The position numbers were made by a program, and so were the translations under genes. From positions 606,001 to 670,000 of the forward strand of contig JAWKLD010000001.1 of assembly GCA_041392855.1 (NCBI GenBank): a DNA stretch of 64,000 nucleotides, written 5' to 3'. Positions 34,592 through 44,286 of the stretch are shown here, one piece after another. This stretch comes from Flavipsychrobacter sp. (lineage in GTDB: Bacteria; Bacteroidota; Bacteroidia; Chitinophagales; Chitinophagaceae). Below the pieces are notes generated by a model. That model was given only the letters and a program-made list of their open reading frames with translations, searched no databases and was not told the origin of the DNA. How positions within the stretch are numbered: position 1 is the stretch's first letter; the number at the start of each line of letters is the position of its first letter.

Positions 34592-37500
34592 ATGCTTAAT
34601 AGAGTCATACATTACTTTTTACATAACAAGCTAGTAACAGTATTAGTGCTAGTATTGTTTATAGCATGGGGTATAGTCACCGCTCCGTTTGGTTGGGAAG
34701 TTGGAGTACTACCTTCAGACCCAGTGCCTGTAGATGCCATACCTGATATCGGTGAAAATCAACAGATAGTTTTTACTAAATGGTCTGGCCGTTCTCCACA
34801 AGATATTGAAGACCAGATAACCTATCCGCTTACTACCTCCTTACTAGGCATTCCTGGAGTAAAGTCTATACGTAGTTCTTCTATGTTTGGGTTTAGTAGT
34901 ATTTACATCATTTTTGACCAGGATATTGAGTTCTATTGGTCACGTTCTCGCATACTGGAAAAACTAAATTCACTCCCATCAGGTTTATTGCCGGATGGCG
35001 TACAACCTTCATTAGGACCTGATGCAACGGCATTAGGGCAAGTGTATTGGTACACGTTAGAAGGTAGAGATAAAGATGGGAACCCAACTGGAGGTTGGGA
35101 CTTGCACGAACTAAGAACGGTACAGGATTTCTATGTAAAGTATGCACTTAATGGAGCTCAAGGAGTATCAGAAGTAGCATCAATTGGTGGTTATGTTCAG
35201 GAGTATCAGGTAGATGTTAATCCTGATGCATTGAAAGCTTATAATATACCACTACATAAAGTAATGCTGGCAGTTAAAAACGCTAATAAAGATGTCGGTG
35301 CCAAAACAATAGAAATCAACCGCGCTGAATATTTAGTACGGGGCTTGGGTTACATCAAATCTATAGAAGACTTAGAACTGGCGGTTGTTGATGTACATGA
35401 TAATGTACCGATACGTATTAAAGATGTAGGTATCGTAACTCTTGGTCCTGCTACCCGAAGAGGTTTGCTGGATAAAGAAGGTGCTGAAGTAGTTGGAGGA
35501 GTAGTAGTTACTCGTTATGGTGCTAATCCTCTCGAAGTAATCAACAATGTAAAAGATAAAATACAAGAAATAGCTCCGGGCTTGCCAAAGAAAACACTTG
35601 CTGACGGACGTGAAAGCCAATTGACTATTGTCCCTTTTTATGACCGTACACAATTAATATATGAGACATTAGGTACGTTAGAAGAGGCATTGTCGCTAGA
35701 GTTACTCATTACTATTCTTGTAGTAGTCATCATGGTATTGAATTTGAGGGCTTCTATTATTATTTCCAGCTTGTTGCCATTAGCTGTATTGATGGTTTTT
35801 ATAGCCATGCGATATTTCGGTGTAGATGCTAATATCGTAGCCCTGTCAGGTATTGCTATTGCCATTGGCACAATGGTAGATCTTGGTATTGTCTTGTCTG
35901 AGAATGTCATTAAGCATATTAAAGAATCGCCCACAGGACAAAAGCTGATTGATACTGTTTATAATGCATCTGCTGAGGTGAGCAGTGCAATAGTTACAGC
36001 TGTAACTACAACTATTGTGAGTTTTATACCTGTATTCACTATGCAGGGGGCTGAAGGTAAACTCTTCCGTCCGTTGGCATTTACTAAGACCTTTGCTCTG
36101 TTGTCGTCACTAGTTGTTGCTTTGTTGATACTGCCTACCATTGCACACTGGTTATTTGGTATTAAGCTTGATAAAGGTAAGCGTAGTAACGCACTCAATG
36201 TCATCTTGATAGTAGTAGGCTTACTATCACTCATTTTTGTGAATGTATGGGCCGGGTTAACACTTATGGCTTTTGGTGTAGGTTGGTTTGTAACTGAATA
36301 TAGCAATAAGGATAACTTCTTTACACGAAATCTACCCGTCATCATTACCGTAGTATCAGTAACATGGATATTGGCTCAGTACTGGATTCCATTAGGGGCA
36401 GAAAGGTCATTATTAGTCAATTATATCTTCGTTGCAGGCATTGTCTTTCTAATACTGTTGTTCTTCTACCTACTGGAAAGATATTATGAGCGTATTCTGA
36501 ATTGGTGTCTTGCGAATAAGCGAAAGTTCCTGATGATACCTGCTGTGCTCATGTTCTTTGCCCTGAATATATGGGTAGGTTTTAATACCATGTTTGGTTT
36601 TGTGGCTAAAGGATTCGATGCTGTTAATGTAAATATCAGAGCAACAAAAGTATGGTCAGGGTTATCTCATGCATTTCCAGGAATAGGTAAGGAGTTTATG
36701 CCGTCGTTGGATGAAGGTAGTTTCTTGTTAATGCCAACATCCATGCCTCATGCGGGTATTGAGCAGAACAAGCAGGTAGTACAACAATTGGATATGCTGG
36801 TAGCTAATATTCCTGAAGTAGACCAAATTGTAGGTAAGATGGGGAGGGCAGAGTCAGCTTTAGATCCTGCACCCATATCCATGTATGAGAATATCATTAA
36901 CTACAAACCTGAATATATGATCAATGCCAGAGGTCATCGTGTACGGTATCAGACAGATGATGCTGGTAGGTTTGTATTAGTTAACGGAGATACTTTAAGT
37001 AACGAAGATGCTATTAAAAAAGGTGTAAAACAATCCATGTTGATTGAAAATGAAAATGGTCAATATTTTAGGAATTGGCGTAGCCATATACATTCACCTG
37101 ACGATATATGGAATGAGATAACACAGGTTAGTCATATTCCCGGTATGACAACAGCTCCCAAACTACAGCCTATTGAAACTAGGCTAGTAATGTTACAAAC
37201 AGGTATGCGTGCTCCTATGGGCATTAAGGTATACGGTCCTGATTTAAACACTATTGAAGACTTCGGATTGAAGTTAGAAGCGATTCTAAAACAGGTGCCG
37301 TCGGTAAAGAAAGAAGCTGTTTTTGCAGACCGAATTGTGGGCAAACCTTATATGCATTTGGATATTGATAGAAATGCAATAGCTCGTTACGGATTAAGTG
37401 TAGAAGAGGTGCAACGCTCTATTGAAACTGCCATTGGCGGTATGCAAATTACCTCAACAGTCGAAGGGAGAGAAAGGTATCCGATTCGCGTGCGTTACCC

Positions 37501-38389
37501 ACGTGAGTTGAGAGATGACCCTGAAAGTTTATCGCAGATATTGATACCTACTCCAACAGGAGTGCAGATACCTTTAGGTGACCTTGTGGAAATTGAATAT
37601 GTAAGAGGTCCGCAGGTCATCAAGAGTGAAGAAACTTTTCTTACAGGTTATGTGTTGTTCGATAAAAAAGACGGTCAAGCAGAAGTAAATGTTGTAGAAG
37701 ATGCGCAGCGAATGATACAGCAAAAGATTGATGAAGGAGCGCTGGTAGTACCTGCAGGAGTGAATTATAAGTTCTCTGGTAGTTATGAGAATCAGATTCG
37801 TGCTGAAAAAAGACTATCTGTTATCGTGCCACTGGTGTTGCTGATCATATTCTTGATATTGTATTTCCAGTTTCGCTCTATAAGTATATCGCTAATGATA
37901 TTTACAGGTATAGCTATGGCGTTTAGCGGAGCCTTTCTGATGTTGTGGTTATATGGTCAAAGCTGGTTTGTTGATTTCTCCATCTTCGGTACTAATATGC
38001 GAGAACTTTTCCAGATGCGCACGGTGAACTTGAGTGTTGCGGTATGGGTAGGTTTTATAGCACTTTTTGGCATCGCTACAGATGACGGTGTGCTGATGGG
38101 TACTTATCTCGACCAAAGTTTCAAGAATAATACAACCAAGACCGTAGCAGAAATAAGAGCAGCCGTTACAAAAGCAGGGTTGAGAAGAATAAAACCTGCG
38201 ATTATGACTACTGCAACAACTATCATTGCTTTGCTGCCTGTACTTACATCTACAGGGCGTGGTGCTGACATCATGGTGCCCATGGCGATACCTGCTTTTG
38301 GCGGTATGATTATCGCATGCGTCAGTTATTTCATTGTTCCTGTTTTGTATAGCTACAGGGAAGAACGAAAACTTAAAAAGAAATCATAA
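34592..38389 (+). CDS. Heavy-metal RND efflux transporter, CusA/CzcA family
   Basis: This 1265 aa inner-membrane pump has the RND layout with two large periplasmic loops. The fourth helix region reads AIAIGTMVDLGIVLSENV, and CusA-type phrases include SLDEGSFLLMPTSMPHAGIEQ and MGRAESALDPAPISMYE. It is longer than E. coli CusA (about 1050 aa). The extra length includes additional hydrophobic helices at about 530-640 and an insertion near residue 770-830. It exports metal (probably Cu/Ag) with the TolC and CusB proteins that follow. Its stop overlaps the next start as TAATG. Confidence 0.93.
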   Translation: MLNRVIHYFLHNKLVTVLVLVLFIAWGIVTAPFGWEVGVLPSDPVPVDAIPDIGENQQIVFTKWSGRSPQDIEDQITYPLTTSLLGIPGVKSIRSSSMFGFSSIYIIFDQDIEFYWSRSRILEKLNSLPSGLLPDGVQPSLGPDATALGQVYWYTLEGRDKDGNPTGGWDLHELRTVQDFYVKYALNGAQGVSEVASIGGYVQEYQVDVNPDALKAYNIPLHKVMLAVKNANKDVGAKTIEINRAEYLVRGLGYIKSIEDLELAVVDVHDNVPIRIKDVGIVTLGPATRRGLLDKEGAEVVGGVVVTRYGANPLEVINNVKDKIQEIAPGLPKKTLADGRESQLTIVPFYDRTQLIYETLGTLEEALSLELLITILVVVIMVLNLRASIIISSLLPLAVLMVFIAMRYFGVDANIVALSGIAIAIGTMVDLGIVLSENVIKHIKESPTGQKLIDTVYNASAEVSSAIVTAVTTTIVSFIPVFTMQGAEGKLFRPLAFTKTFALLSSLVVALLILPTIAHWLFGIKLDKGKRSNALNVILIVVGLLSLIFVNVWAGLTLMAFGVGWFVTEYSNKDNFFTRNLPVIITVVSVTWILAQYWIPLGAERSLLVNYIFVAGIVFLILLFFYLLERYYERILNWCLANKRKFLMIPAVLMFFALNIWVGFNTMFGFVAKGFDAVNVNIRATKVWSGLSHAFPGIGKEFMPSLDEGSFLLMPTSMPHAGIEQNKQVVQQLDMLVANIPEVDQIVGKMGRAESALDPAPISMYENIINYKPEYMINARGHRVRYQTDDAGRFVLVNGDTLSNEDAIKKGVKQSMLIENENGQYFRNWRSHIHSPDDIWNEITQVSHIPGMTTAPKLQPIETRLVMLQTGMRAPMGIKVYGPDLNTIEDFGLKLEAILKQVPSVKKEAVFADRIVGKPYMHLDIDRNAIARYGLSVEEVQRSIETAIGGMQITSTVEGRERYPIRVRYPRELRDDPESLSQILIPTPTGVQIPLGDLVEIEYVRGPQVIKSEETFLTGYVLFDKKDGQAEVNVVEDAQRMIQQKIDEGALVVPAGVNYKFSGSYENQIRAEKRLSVIVPLVLLIIFLILYFQFRSISISLMIFTGIAMAFSGAFLMLWLYGQSWFVDFSIFGTNMRELFQMRTVNLSVAVWVGFIALFGIATDDGVLMGTYLDQSFKNNTTKTVAEIRAAVTKAGLRRIKPAIMTTATTIIALLPVLTSTGRGADIMVPMAIPAFGGMIIACVSYFIVPVLYSYREERKLKKKS

Positions 38390-39627
38390 TGAAGTGGTAT
38401 ATATATAGTGTAATCGTATTGCTTTTAATAGGAGTACAACTTGACATTAAAGCACAAATACCGGAACGGTATTTAGAACAGGCTGCTACAAACAACCCTA
38501 TGATTAAAGCAAAGTATGCAGCGTTTGAAGCTGCTATGCAAAGGGCTGCTCGTTCTAATGCGTTGCCTGACCCTACTTTGTCTTTCGGGTATTTTATTAT
38601 GCCTGTTGAAACCAGAGTAGGGCCTCAAAGGGCAAGGTTTAGTCTTTCACAGATGTTCCCTTGGTTTGGAACATTGGCTGCTAAAAAAGATATGATGACC
38701 TTACAAGCGGAAGCTAAATACCAAGAGTTCTTAGATGCCCGTAATGAAGTATACTACAAAGTGAAAGAAGCATGGTATCCCTTATATGAAAATAAGCAGA
38801 CCTTACAACTACAAAAAGAAAATATAGAAATACTAAAAGTGTATAAAAGGTTAGCCACAACAGCATTTAAGAATGGCAAAGGAAGTCTGTCTGATGCATT
38901 GCGTACAGATATAATGATAGATATGGCTACAACAGACATACAACTGTTGCAACAAGAACAAAGATCTTTACTGGTAAGGTTCAATTCTATACTTAATCGT
39001 ACAGATACAGCAGTTGTAGATATTACTGGCTTTTTACCTCCACCAAATATTGACATGAACTATCGTAAGGATAGCTTATTGCATGAAAACCCCATCTTGA
39101 ATGCATTAGACCTTAAAATGCAATCAGCCCAGGCAGAAGAAAGGTTAGCAAAGAAACAGGGATTGCCAAAGTTTGGGGTTGGTATGGACTATGTGATAGT
39201 TGGTCAACGAAATAATATAACAATACCAGATAATGGCAATGATGTATTGATGCCAATGGTAAGCATGAGCCTCCCCATATTCAGAGGGAAATATAGGTCA
39301 GCAATAAAAGAAGCACAATACATGCAAGATGCTATATCGGCTAAGAAGGAAGCATATACAAACGAACTAAACAGTAAATATGCAACTACAGAATATCAAC
39401 TGAGTAAATCATACGAACTAATAAAGCTCTACGATCAACAGATAGTAACTACGAAACAGGTAACAGATCTGCTGCTTACAGACTACAGTAATTCAGGAAA
39501 CGACTATGAAGAAGTGTTACGTATGGAACAGCAGTTGTTGAAATACAAGATCGCTAAAGTAAAGGCGACAAAGGATTATTACATAGCGTTGGCACAACTC
39601 GATTATATAACATCGAAATCAGAGTAA
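38389..39627 (+). CDS. TolC family outer-membrane efflux protein (CusC-like)
   Basis: This 412 aa protein has a signal peptide (to about IKAQ, residue 23) and the helical TolC pattern, with two repeats of long coiled-coil-like helices, for example YKVKEAWYPLYENKQTLQLQ and the matching ELNSKYATTEYQLSKSYELI. It forms the outer-membrane channel of the metal efflux complex. It overlaps cusA by 1 base and precedes cusB by 1 base. Confidence 0.88.
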   Translation: MKWYIYSVIVLLLIGVQLDIKAQIPERYLEQAATNNPMIKAKYAAFEAAMQRAARSNALPDPTLSFGYFIMPVETRVGPQRARFSLSQMFPWFGTLAAKKDMMTLQAEAKYQEFLDARNEVYYKVKEAWYPLYENKQTLQLQKENIEILKVYKRLATTAFKNGKGSLSDALRTDIMIDMATTDIQLLQQEQRSLLVRFNSILNRTDTAVVDITGFLPPPNIDMNYRKDSLLHENPILNALDLKMQSAQAEERLAKKQGLPKFGVGMDYVIVGQRNNITIPDNGNDVLMPMVSMSLPIFRGKYRSAIKEAQYMQDAISAKKEAYTNELNSKYATTEYQLSKSYELIKLYDQQIVTTKQVTDLLLTDYSNSGNDYEEVLRMEQQLLKYKIAKVKATKDYYIALAQLDYITSKSE

Positions 39628-39628
39628 A

Positions 39629-41389
39629 ATGAAAAAAATAAATAAAAATACAATATATATAGCATTAGGCACACTGGTTATAGGTGTACTATTAGGAGGA
39701 TTATTCTTTGGTAGTAATAACAAGCCTGCACAGGAAACAAATACACAAGAAGCAGAGCTGGCTATTTGGACCTGCACCATGCACCCCCAAATAAGGAAAA
39801 CGGAACCAGGGTTATGTCCTATATGTGGTATGGAGCTAGTATCTCTGAATAGAGAAGGTTCAGACGTTGGGTCTTCAGAAGTTCGTATGACTCCAACAGC
39901 TATGCAACTGGCTAATGTGCAGACATCTATTGTAAAAAGGCAGAAGCCTGTAAAAGAGATAAGAATGAATGGCAAAGTAAAGCCTGACGAAAGAAAGCTA
40001 TTCTCACAGGTATCACATATCCCGGGTAGACTGGAACGGTTGTTAGTTGATTTTACTGGTGAGTACGTATCCTCGGGGCAAACAATAGCTTATGTTTATT
40101 CCCCAGAATTGGTAACAGCTCAGGATGAACTTCTAGAAGCCTACAAAATAAAAGAAACACAACCCGAGCTCTACAATGCTGCAAGAGAAAAGTTGAAAAA
40201 CTGGAAATTGAGTGAACAACAGATTGACAATATTCTTAGTACTGGAAAGCTACAAGAGAGATTTCCTGTTATTGCAGATGTATCGGGTATTGTAAGTAAT
40301 AAGAGAGTAAATACAGGTGATTATGTGCAAAGAGGACAAGCTCTATTTGAAATAGCTAACTTGAATACGGTATGGGTACTGTTTGATGTGTACGAACAAG
40401 ACCTTGCGTGGATAAACAAAGGTGATGCGGTTAATTTTTCTGTACAATCGTTACCAGGTAAGGTGTTTAAAAGTAAAGTAGATTTTATTGACCCGGTGAT
40501 TGATCCTGCCAGACGAGTAGCAAGTGCAAGAGTACAAGTCTCAAATCAGAGTAATCAGCTTAAGCCTGAAATGTTTGCTACAGGAATAATCGAAACGCCA
40601 CTTAAAAAGCAGAATGAGACATTAGTTATCCCTAAATCAGCTGTCATGTGGACAGGGGAACGTTCAATAGTATATGTACAAGAGCAATCTGCAGGAAGTG
40701 GGTACAATTTTATGATGCGAGAAGTAGTGCTAGGTCCAATGTTAGGAGATAGTTATGTGGTAAAAGAAGGTCTTGAAGAAGGAGAAGAAATTGTCACCAA
40801 TGGTACGTTTAGTGTAGATGCTGCAGCACAATTAGCTGGTAAGCCTAGCATGATGAACCCTGAAGGAGGGGCTATGTCAATGAGTCATAATCACGGAGAC
40901 ATGAATAATAATGTTACAGAAGGTGCAGGTAAAAAGAGTATAAACGATTTAGAACAGGCAACTATTTACCAACTTGTACAGCAATACGAGCTTTTGAAGG
41001 ACGCTCTTGTAGATGATGACTTCAATAAAAGCAAACAACTTGCTAAAAGCCTTTATAAACAAATTAAGCAGACAGACATGAGTAATTTCGATGGCTTGGA
41101 ACATAAAGTATGGATGCAGCATAGTGGTAATGCGTTAAATGCACTTGAACAAATGAAAGATGCAAAAAATATCGGCGAGCTAAGACGTTATCTAAAACCA
41201 TTGTCAGGGCAGATTATCATAATGTCCAGACACTTTGCACCATTCAAAAAATCTCTTTATGTGATGCAATGCCCTATGGCAGATAAAAATAATGGGGCTG
41301 ATTGGATAAGTTTTGAAGGGGAAGTAAAGAACCCGTACTATGGAGCTGATATGCTTAGCTGTGGTTCTATAATAGATACCATTCAATAA
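39629..41389 (+). CDS. Efflux periplasmic adaptor (CusB-like) with metal-binding N-terminus and DUF3347 C-terminus
   Basis: This 586 aa protein has one N-terminal membrane helix, then a heavy-metal-binding domain (WTCTMHPQIRKTEPGLCPIC, about 48-67). The HlyD/CusB adaptor core runs to about 430. A His/Met-rich linker (MSMSHNHGDMNNN) follows, and then a DUF3347 domain ending in QCPMADKNN and YYGADMLSCG. It links the RND pump and the TolC channel and probably delivers metal. The fusion with DUF3347 duplicates the free lipoprotein at 33952. Confidence 0.9.
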   Translation: MKKINKNTIYIALGTLVIGVLLGGLFFGSNNKPAQETNTQEAELAIWTCTMHPQIRKTEPGLCPICGMELVSLNREGSDVGSSEVRMTPTAMQLANVQTSIVKRQKPVKEIRMNGKVKPDERKLFSQVSHIPGRLERLLVDFTGEYVSSGQTIAYVYSPELVTAQDELLEAYKIKETQPELYNAAREKLKNWKLSEQQIDNILSTGKLQERFPVIADVSGIVSNKRVNTGDYVQRGQALFEIANLNTVWVLFDVYEQDLAWINKGDAVNFSVQSLPGKVFKSKVDFIDPVIDPARRVASARVQVSNQSNQLKPEMFATGIIETPLKKQNETLVIPKSAVMWTGERSIVYVQEQSAGSGYNFMMREVVLGPMLGDSYVVKEGLEEGEEIVTNGTFSVDAAAQLAGKPSMMNPEGGAMSMSHNHGDMNNNVTEGAGKKSINDLEQATIYQLVQQYELLKDALVDDDFNKSKQLAKSLYKQIKQTDMSNFDGLEHKVWMQHSGNALNALEQMKDAKNIGELRRYLKPLSGQIIIMSRHFAPFKKSLYVMQCPMADKNNGADWISFEGEVKNPYYGADMLSCGSIIDTIQ

Positions 41390-41407
41390 TATTTAAAATG
41401 ATTTATC

Positions 41408-43423
41408 ATGGAACATAAACATCACGAACATCGCCAGCATCACAAAGATGAACATGACAGTCATCAACATAGCGGACACGGACATTATGGGCATGATCAT
41501 AATGCCATGATCGCTGATTTTAGAAAGCGCTTTTATATCGTATTGGTATTGACTATCCCAACTATGCTACTTTCTCCAATGATTCAGCATTGGATGGGGG
41601 TAAGTTGGTCTTTTACCGGTAGTAAATATCTTCTCTTTGCTTTGTCATCTGTCATATTTGTGTATGGTGGTTGGCCATTCCTTTCAGGCCTCATAAATGA
41701 ACTAAAAGGCAAGAATCCGGGAATGATGACACTGATAGGTTTTGCCATTTCCGTAGCATTTATTTATAGCAGTGCCACTGTGTTTGGACTTGAAGGTTCC
41801 GACTTTTTCTGGGAGCTAGCAACGTTAATTCTCATTATGTTGCTAGGGCACTGGATAGAGATGAAGTCAGTAGCTGGTGCATCTAAGGAATTAGAAATGT
41901 TGGTCAAACTGATGCCTTCCGAAGCTCATTTAGTAAAAGGAGATACTACGGAAGAAGTGAAAACGGATAGCCTGCAACCTGGTGATATGATATTGATTAA
42001 GCCTGGCGAAAAAATTGCAGCAGACGGGGTTATCAAAGATGGTAGTTCTCATATTAACGAATCGATGCTAACAGGAGAATCAAAACCTGTATTAAAAGAA
42101 AAAGGAGACAAAGTAATAGCTGGTTCTATTAATGGTAATGGAGCTATACAAGTTGAGGTGTCTCATGACACTAAAGACTCCTATCTTTCTCAGGTAATAA
42201 AGTTGGTAAGTGATGCGCAAAAGAGCAAATCCAAAACACAATTAATGGCAGATACTGCTGCAAAGTGGTTGACAGTTATAGCTATTGTTTCCGGTATTAC
42301 TACTTTCCTTGCATGGTACTTGTCCGGTCATGATCTTGCCTATTCTATGGAGCGTATGGTAACCGTAATTATTATTTGCTGTCCTCATGCGCTTGGTCTT
42401 GCAGTACCTTTAGTAGTAGCACGTTCAACTACAATTTCGGCTAAGAATGGTCTTTTAATAAAAAATAGAACCTCGTTTGAGAATTCAAGAAAAGTGACCA
42501 CTGTTGTATTTGATAAGACCGGAACTTTGACGATAGGAGAATTTAAGGCTGTTCGTTTTAAGGCTTATACAGATTCGTATTCTGATGATGAGGTATTGGC
42601 ATTAGCAGCAGCTATAGAGGGTAGCTCAGAACACCCGATAGCGGTAGGTATTGTGAATAAAGCAAAAGAGAAAGGATTGTCTATACCCAAAGTACAGGAT
42701 GCTGAAGCTATTATAGGAAAAGGCATATTAGCAAAATATGATGGTAGAGAAGTGCATGTAGTTAGTCCTGGCTACTTGAAAGAGCATAATGTCAACATTC
42801 CTGAGCAACAGGATGATGCTACCACACAAGTGTATATTCTTGTTGATAACGAACTTGTAGGAACTATAGCATTAGCTGACGAAATAAGAGAAGAGTCATA
42901 TGAGGCGATTGGTGAATTAAAAAGAGAAGGTGTAAAAAGTATGTTGTTGACAGGTGATAATAAGAAAGTAGCTAAAGCCGTAGCTGAAAAATTGGATATG
43001 GAAGATTTTATTGCAGAAGTTTTACCGCATGAAAAATTAGAGCATATAAAAGAGTTACAGCACAAAGGTGAATTCGTAGCTATGACAGGTGACGGCATAA
43101 ATGATGCACCCGCTTTAGCACAAGCCGATATAGGAATTGCTATTGGTTCGGGTTCTGACATTGCAGCAGAAACAGCCGGGATAGTGTTAGTGAATAGTAA
43201 CCCAAAAGACGTTACCGGGTTAATCAGGTTTGGTAAGGCTACTTACAGGAAGATGATACAAAACCTTATATGGGCAACAGGATATAATGTAATAGCGATG
43301 CCAATAGCTGCGGGTGTATTATACAACTGGGGTATTATTCTTAGCCCTGCTGTAGGAGCTATGTTGATGACTGTAAGTACCGTGGTTGTGGCTATTAATG
43401 CGAGTTTGTTGAAAGTGAAATGA
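41408..43423 (+). CDS. Heavy-metal P1B-type ATPase, CopB-like (CPH type)
   Basis: This 671 aa inner-membrane pump starts with a His-rich segment (13 His in the first 31 residues) in place of an HMA domain. The membrane metal site is CPH (ICCPHALGLAVP, 325-327), the phosphorylated Asp is in DKTGT (369), and GDGINDAPAL is intact. CPH marks group P1B-3, linked to Cu(II)/Ag(I) transport in CopB. It is the last gene of the island, ending 88 bases before the right repeat. Confidence 0.93.
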   Translation: MEHKHHEHRQHHKDEHDSHQHSGHGHYGHDHNAMIADFRKRFYIVLVLTIPTMLLSPMIQHWMGVSWSFTGSKYLLFALSSVIFVYGGWPFLSGLINELKGKNPGMMTLIGFAISVAFIYSSATVFGLEGSDFFWELATLILIMLLGHWIEMKSVAGASKELEMLVKLMPSEAHLVKGDTTEEVKTDSLQPGDMILIKPGEKIAADGVIKDGSSHINESMLTGESKPVLKEKGDKVIAGSINGNGAIQVEVSHDTKDSYLSQVIKLVSDAQKSKSKTQLMADTAAKWLTVIAIVSGITTFLAWYLSGHDLAYSMERMVTVIIICCPHALGLAVPLVVARSTTISAKNGLLIKNRTSFENSRKVTTVVFDKTGTLTIGEFKAVRFKAYTDSYSDDEVLALAAAIEGSSEHPIAVGIVNKAKEKGLSIPKVQDAEAIIGKGILAKYDGREVHVVSPGYLKEHNVNIPEQQDDATTQVYILVDNELVGTIALADEIREESYEAIGELKREGVKSMLLTGDNKKVAKAVAEKLDMEDFIAEVLPHEKLEHIKELQHKGEFVAMTGDGINDAPALAQADIGIAIGSGSDIAAETAGIVLVNSNPKDVTGLIRFGKATYRKMIQNLIWATGYNVIAMPIAAGVLYNWGIILSPAVGAMLMTVSTVVVAINASLLKVK

Positions 43424-43511
43424 TCTTCTACAATACATTCATTACTATCAATAAGGTTTATTTTAATAAATCTTAAATGACTCATAATCAATTATTTGTG
43501 ATTTTATAAGG

Positions 43512-43625
43512 TTCATAACCCTGAGGTCGAGGGTTCAACTCCCTCTCTCGCTACTAGTAAAATAGCCCCTTTCAGAGGGGCTATTGTTTTTTATCCCATC
43601 CTACTAAAACAATACTAAAACATTT
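43512..43625 (+). repeat. Direct repeat, right copy (attR-like, tRNA-Met 3' fragment plus terminator)
   Basis: This 114 bp copy repeats 28099-28213 with a 1 bp deletion. It starts within the anticodon loop (TTCATAACCC), so it cannot be a functional tRNA. It retains the terminator hairpin (43561-43585) and the double TACTAAAACA. Weak similarity continues past the end (CGTACT then TTGTG in both), suggesting that it is also the left end of a second related element. Confidence 0.9.
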
Positions 43626-43700
43626 GTGGTTTTATACGTACTCTATTGTGTTGTAAGTAGACTGCTTTTTATATCTTTATCTACCTAATGTGTTTAGCCA

Positions 43701-43967
43701 ATGGAAGTGATTTGCCTTGAAGACGATGCCTTTTACGCCTTAGTTAATGAGGTGGTAAGCCGTATTAATACTATGCAAGGTGAAAAAGAAGAGAAATGGC
43801 TCACTCCAGAACAGGCAATGATACGCCTCGGTATTAAAAGTAAAACAACGCTCCAAAAATTACGTGACGAGAATGCAATACGATTTTCCAAGCCAGGGAA
43901 AAGAATCATTATGTATGATAACCAATCAATTGATGAGTATTTAGATAAAAATGCTAATAGTTTTTAA
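43701..43967 (+). CDS. Helix-turn-helix protein (excisionase-like)
   Basis: This 88 aa protein has a MerR-like winged HTH of the excisionase/HTH_17 type: WLTPEQAMIRLGIKSKTTLQ near residue 33, then RFSKPGKRIIMYDNQSIDEYL. Such proteins are common in Bacteroidetes integrative elements, where they control excision or transfer. It lies 75 bases after the right repeat, as expected for the end gene of an element. Confidence 0.8.
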   Translation: MEVICLEDDAFYALVNEVVSRINTMQGEKEEKWLTPEQAMIRLGIKSKTTLQKLRDENAIRFSKPGKRIIMYDNQSIDEYLDKNANSF

Positions 43968-43968
43968 T

Positions 43969-44208
43969 ATGGAAAAAGAGGAAGATGTTAAATATGCAAA
44001 AGGGTTCAATACAGGCTATACGATAGCTAAGAACGCACCATCTCTTATGGAGAAGTTAGTAGCTACACAGTTACCTGAAAATACCTATTTTGAAGGTTTT
44101 ATTACTGGGAAAGAACAACATGAAATGGAACGGGCACAAGAACAGTTAAATGAGCTTAAGAACCTGCGTGATAATGCTAATGATAGAGATATGGAGCGAA
44201 ATAAATAA
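43969..44208 (+). CDS. Small hypothetical protein after the HTH gene
   Basis: This 79 aa acidic protein starts at ATG 43969, one base after the HTH stop. A longer frame from 43951 would overlap the HTH gene and is less likely. The second half is a predicted coiled coil rich in Glu, Gln and Asn. I do not recognise it. Coupling to the HTH gene suggests a shared role in the element. Confidence 0.55.
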   Translation: MEKEEDVKYAKGFNTGYTIAKNAPSLMEKLVATQLPENTYFEGFITGKEQHEMERAQEQLNELKNLRDNANDRDMERNK

Positions 44209-44286
44209 ATATTCATTAAACCTTTGACTTTCTATAGTATAATCAATATAAAAGAGAAGGTATTGTGAAATAAATTGGACTCAATT

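Larger units (their letters stand above)
28141..43625. mobile_element. Heavy-metal resistance genomic island inserted at tRNA-Met
   Basis: The segment between the two copies of the tRNA 3' direct repeat carries only metal-homeostasis genes: two HYC_CC_PP proteins, an HMA/AraC regulator, CopA- and CopB-like ATPases, an HMA chaperone, and a CusABC-type efflux system. All genes point rightward. No recombinase is present, so it is either a defective element or moved by an integrase outside the repeats. The boundaries follow the repeats; integration by a tyrosine recombinase is inference. Confidence 0.75.

Noticed and set aside
43512..43555. A second tRNA-Met gene
   Set aside because: The copy starts in the anticodon loop. 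The acceptor 5' strand, D arm and half of the anticodon stem are missing, so it is only the 3' part carried by the integration event.
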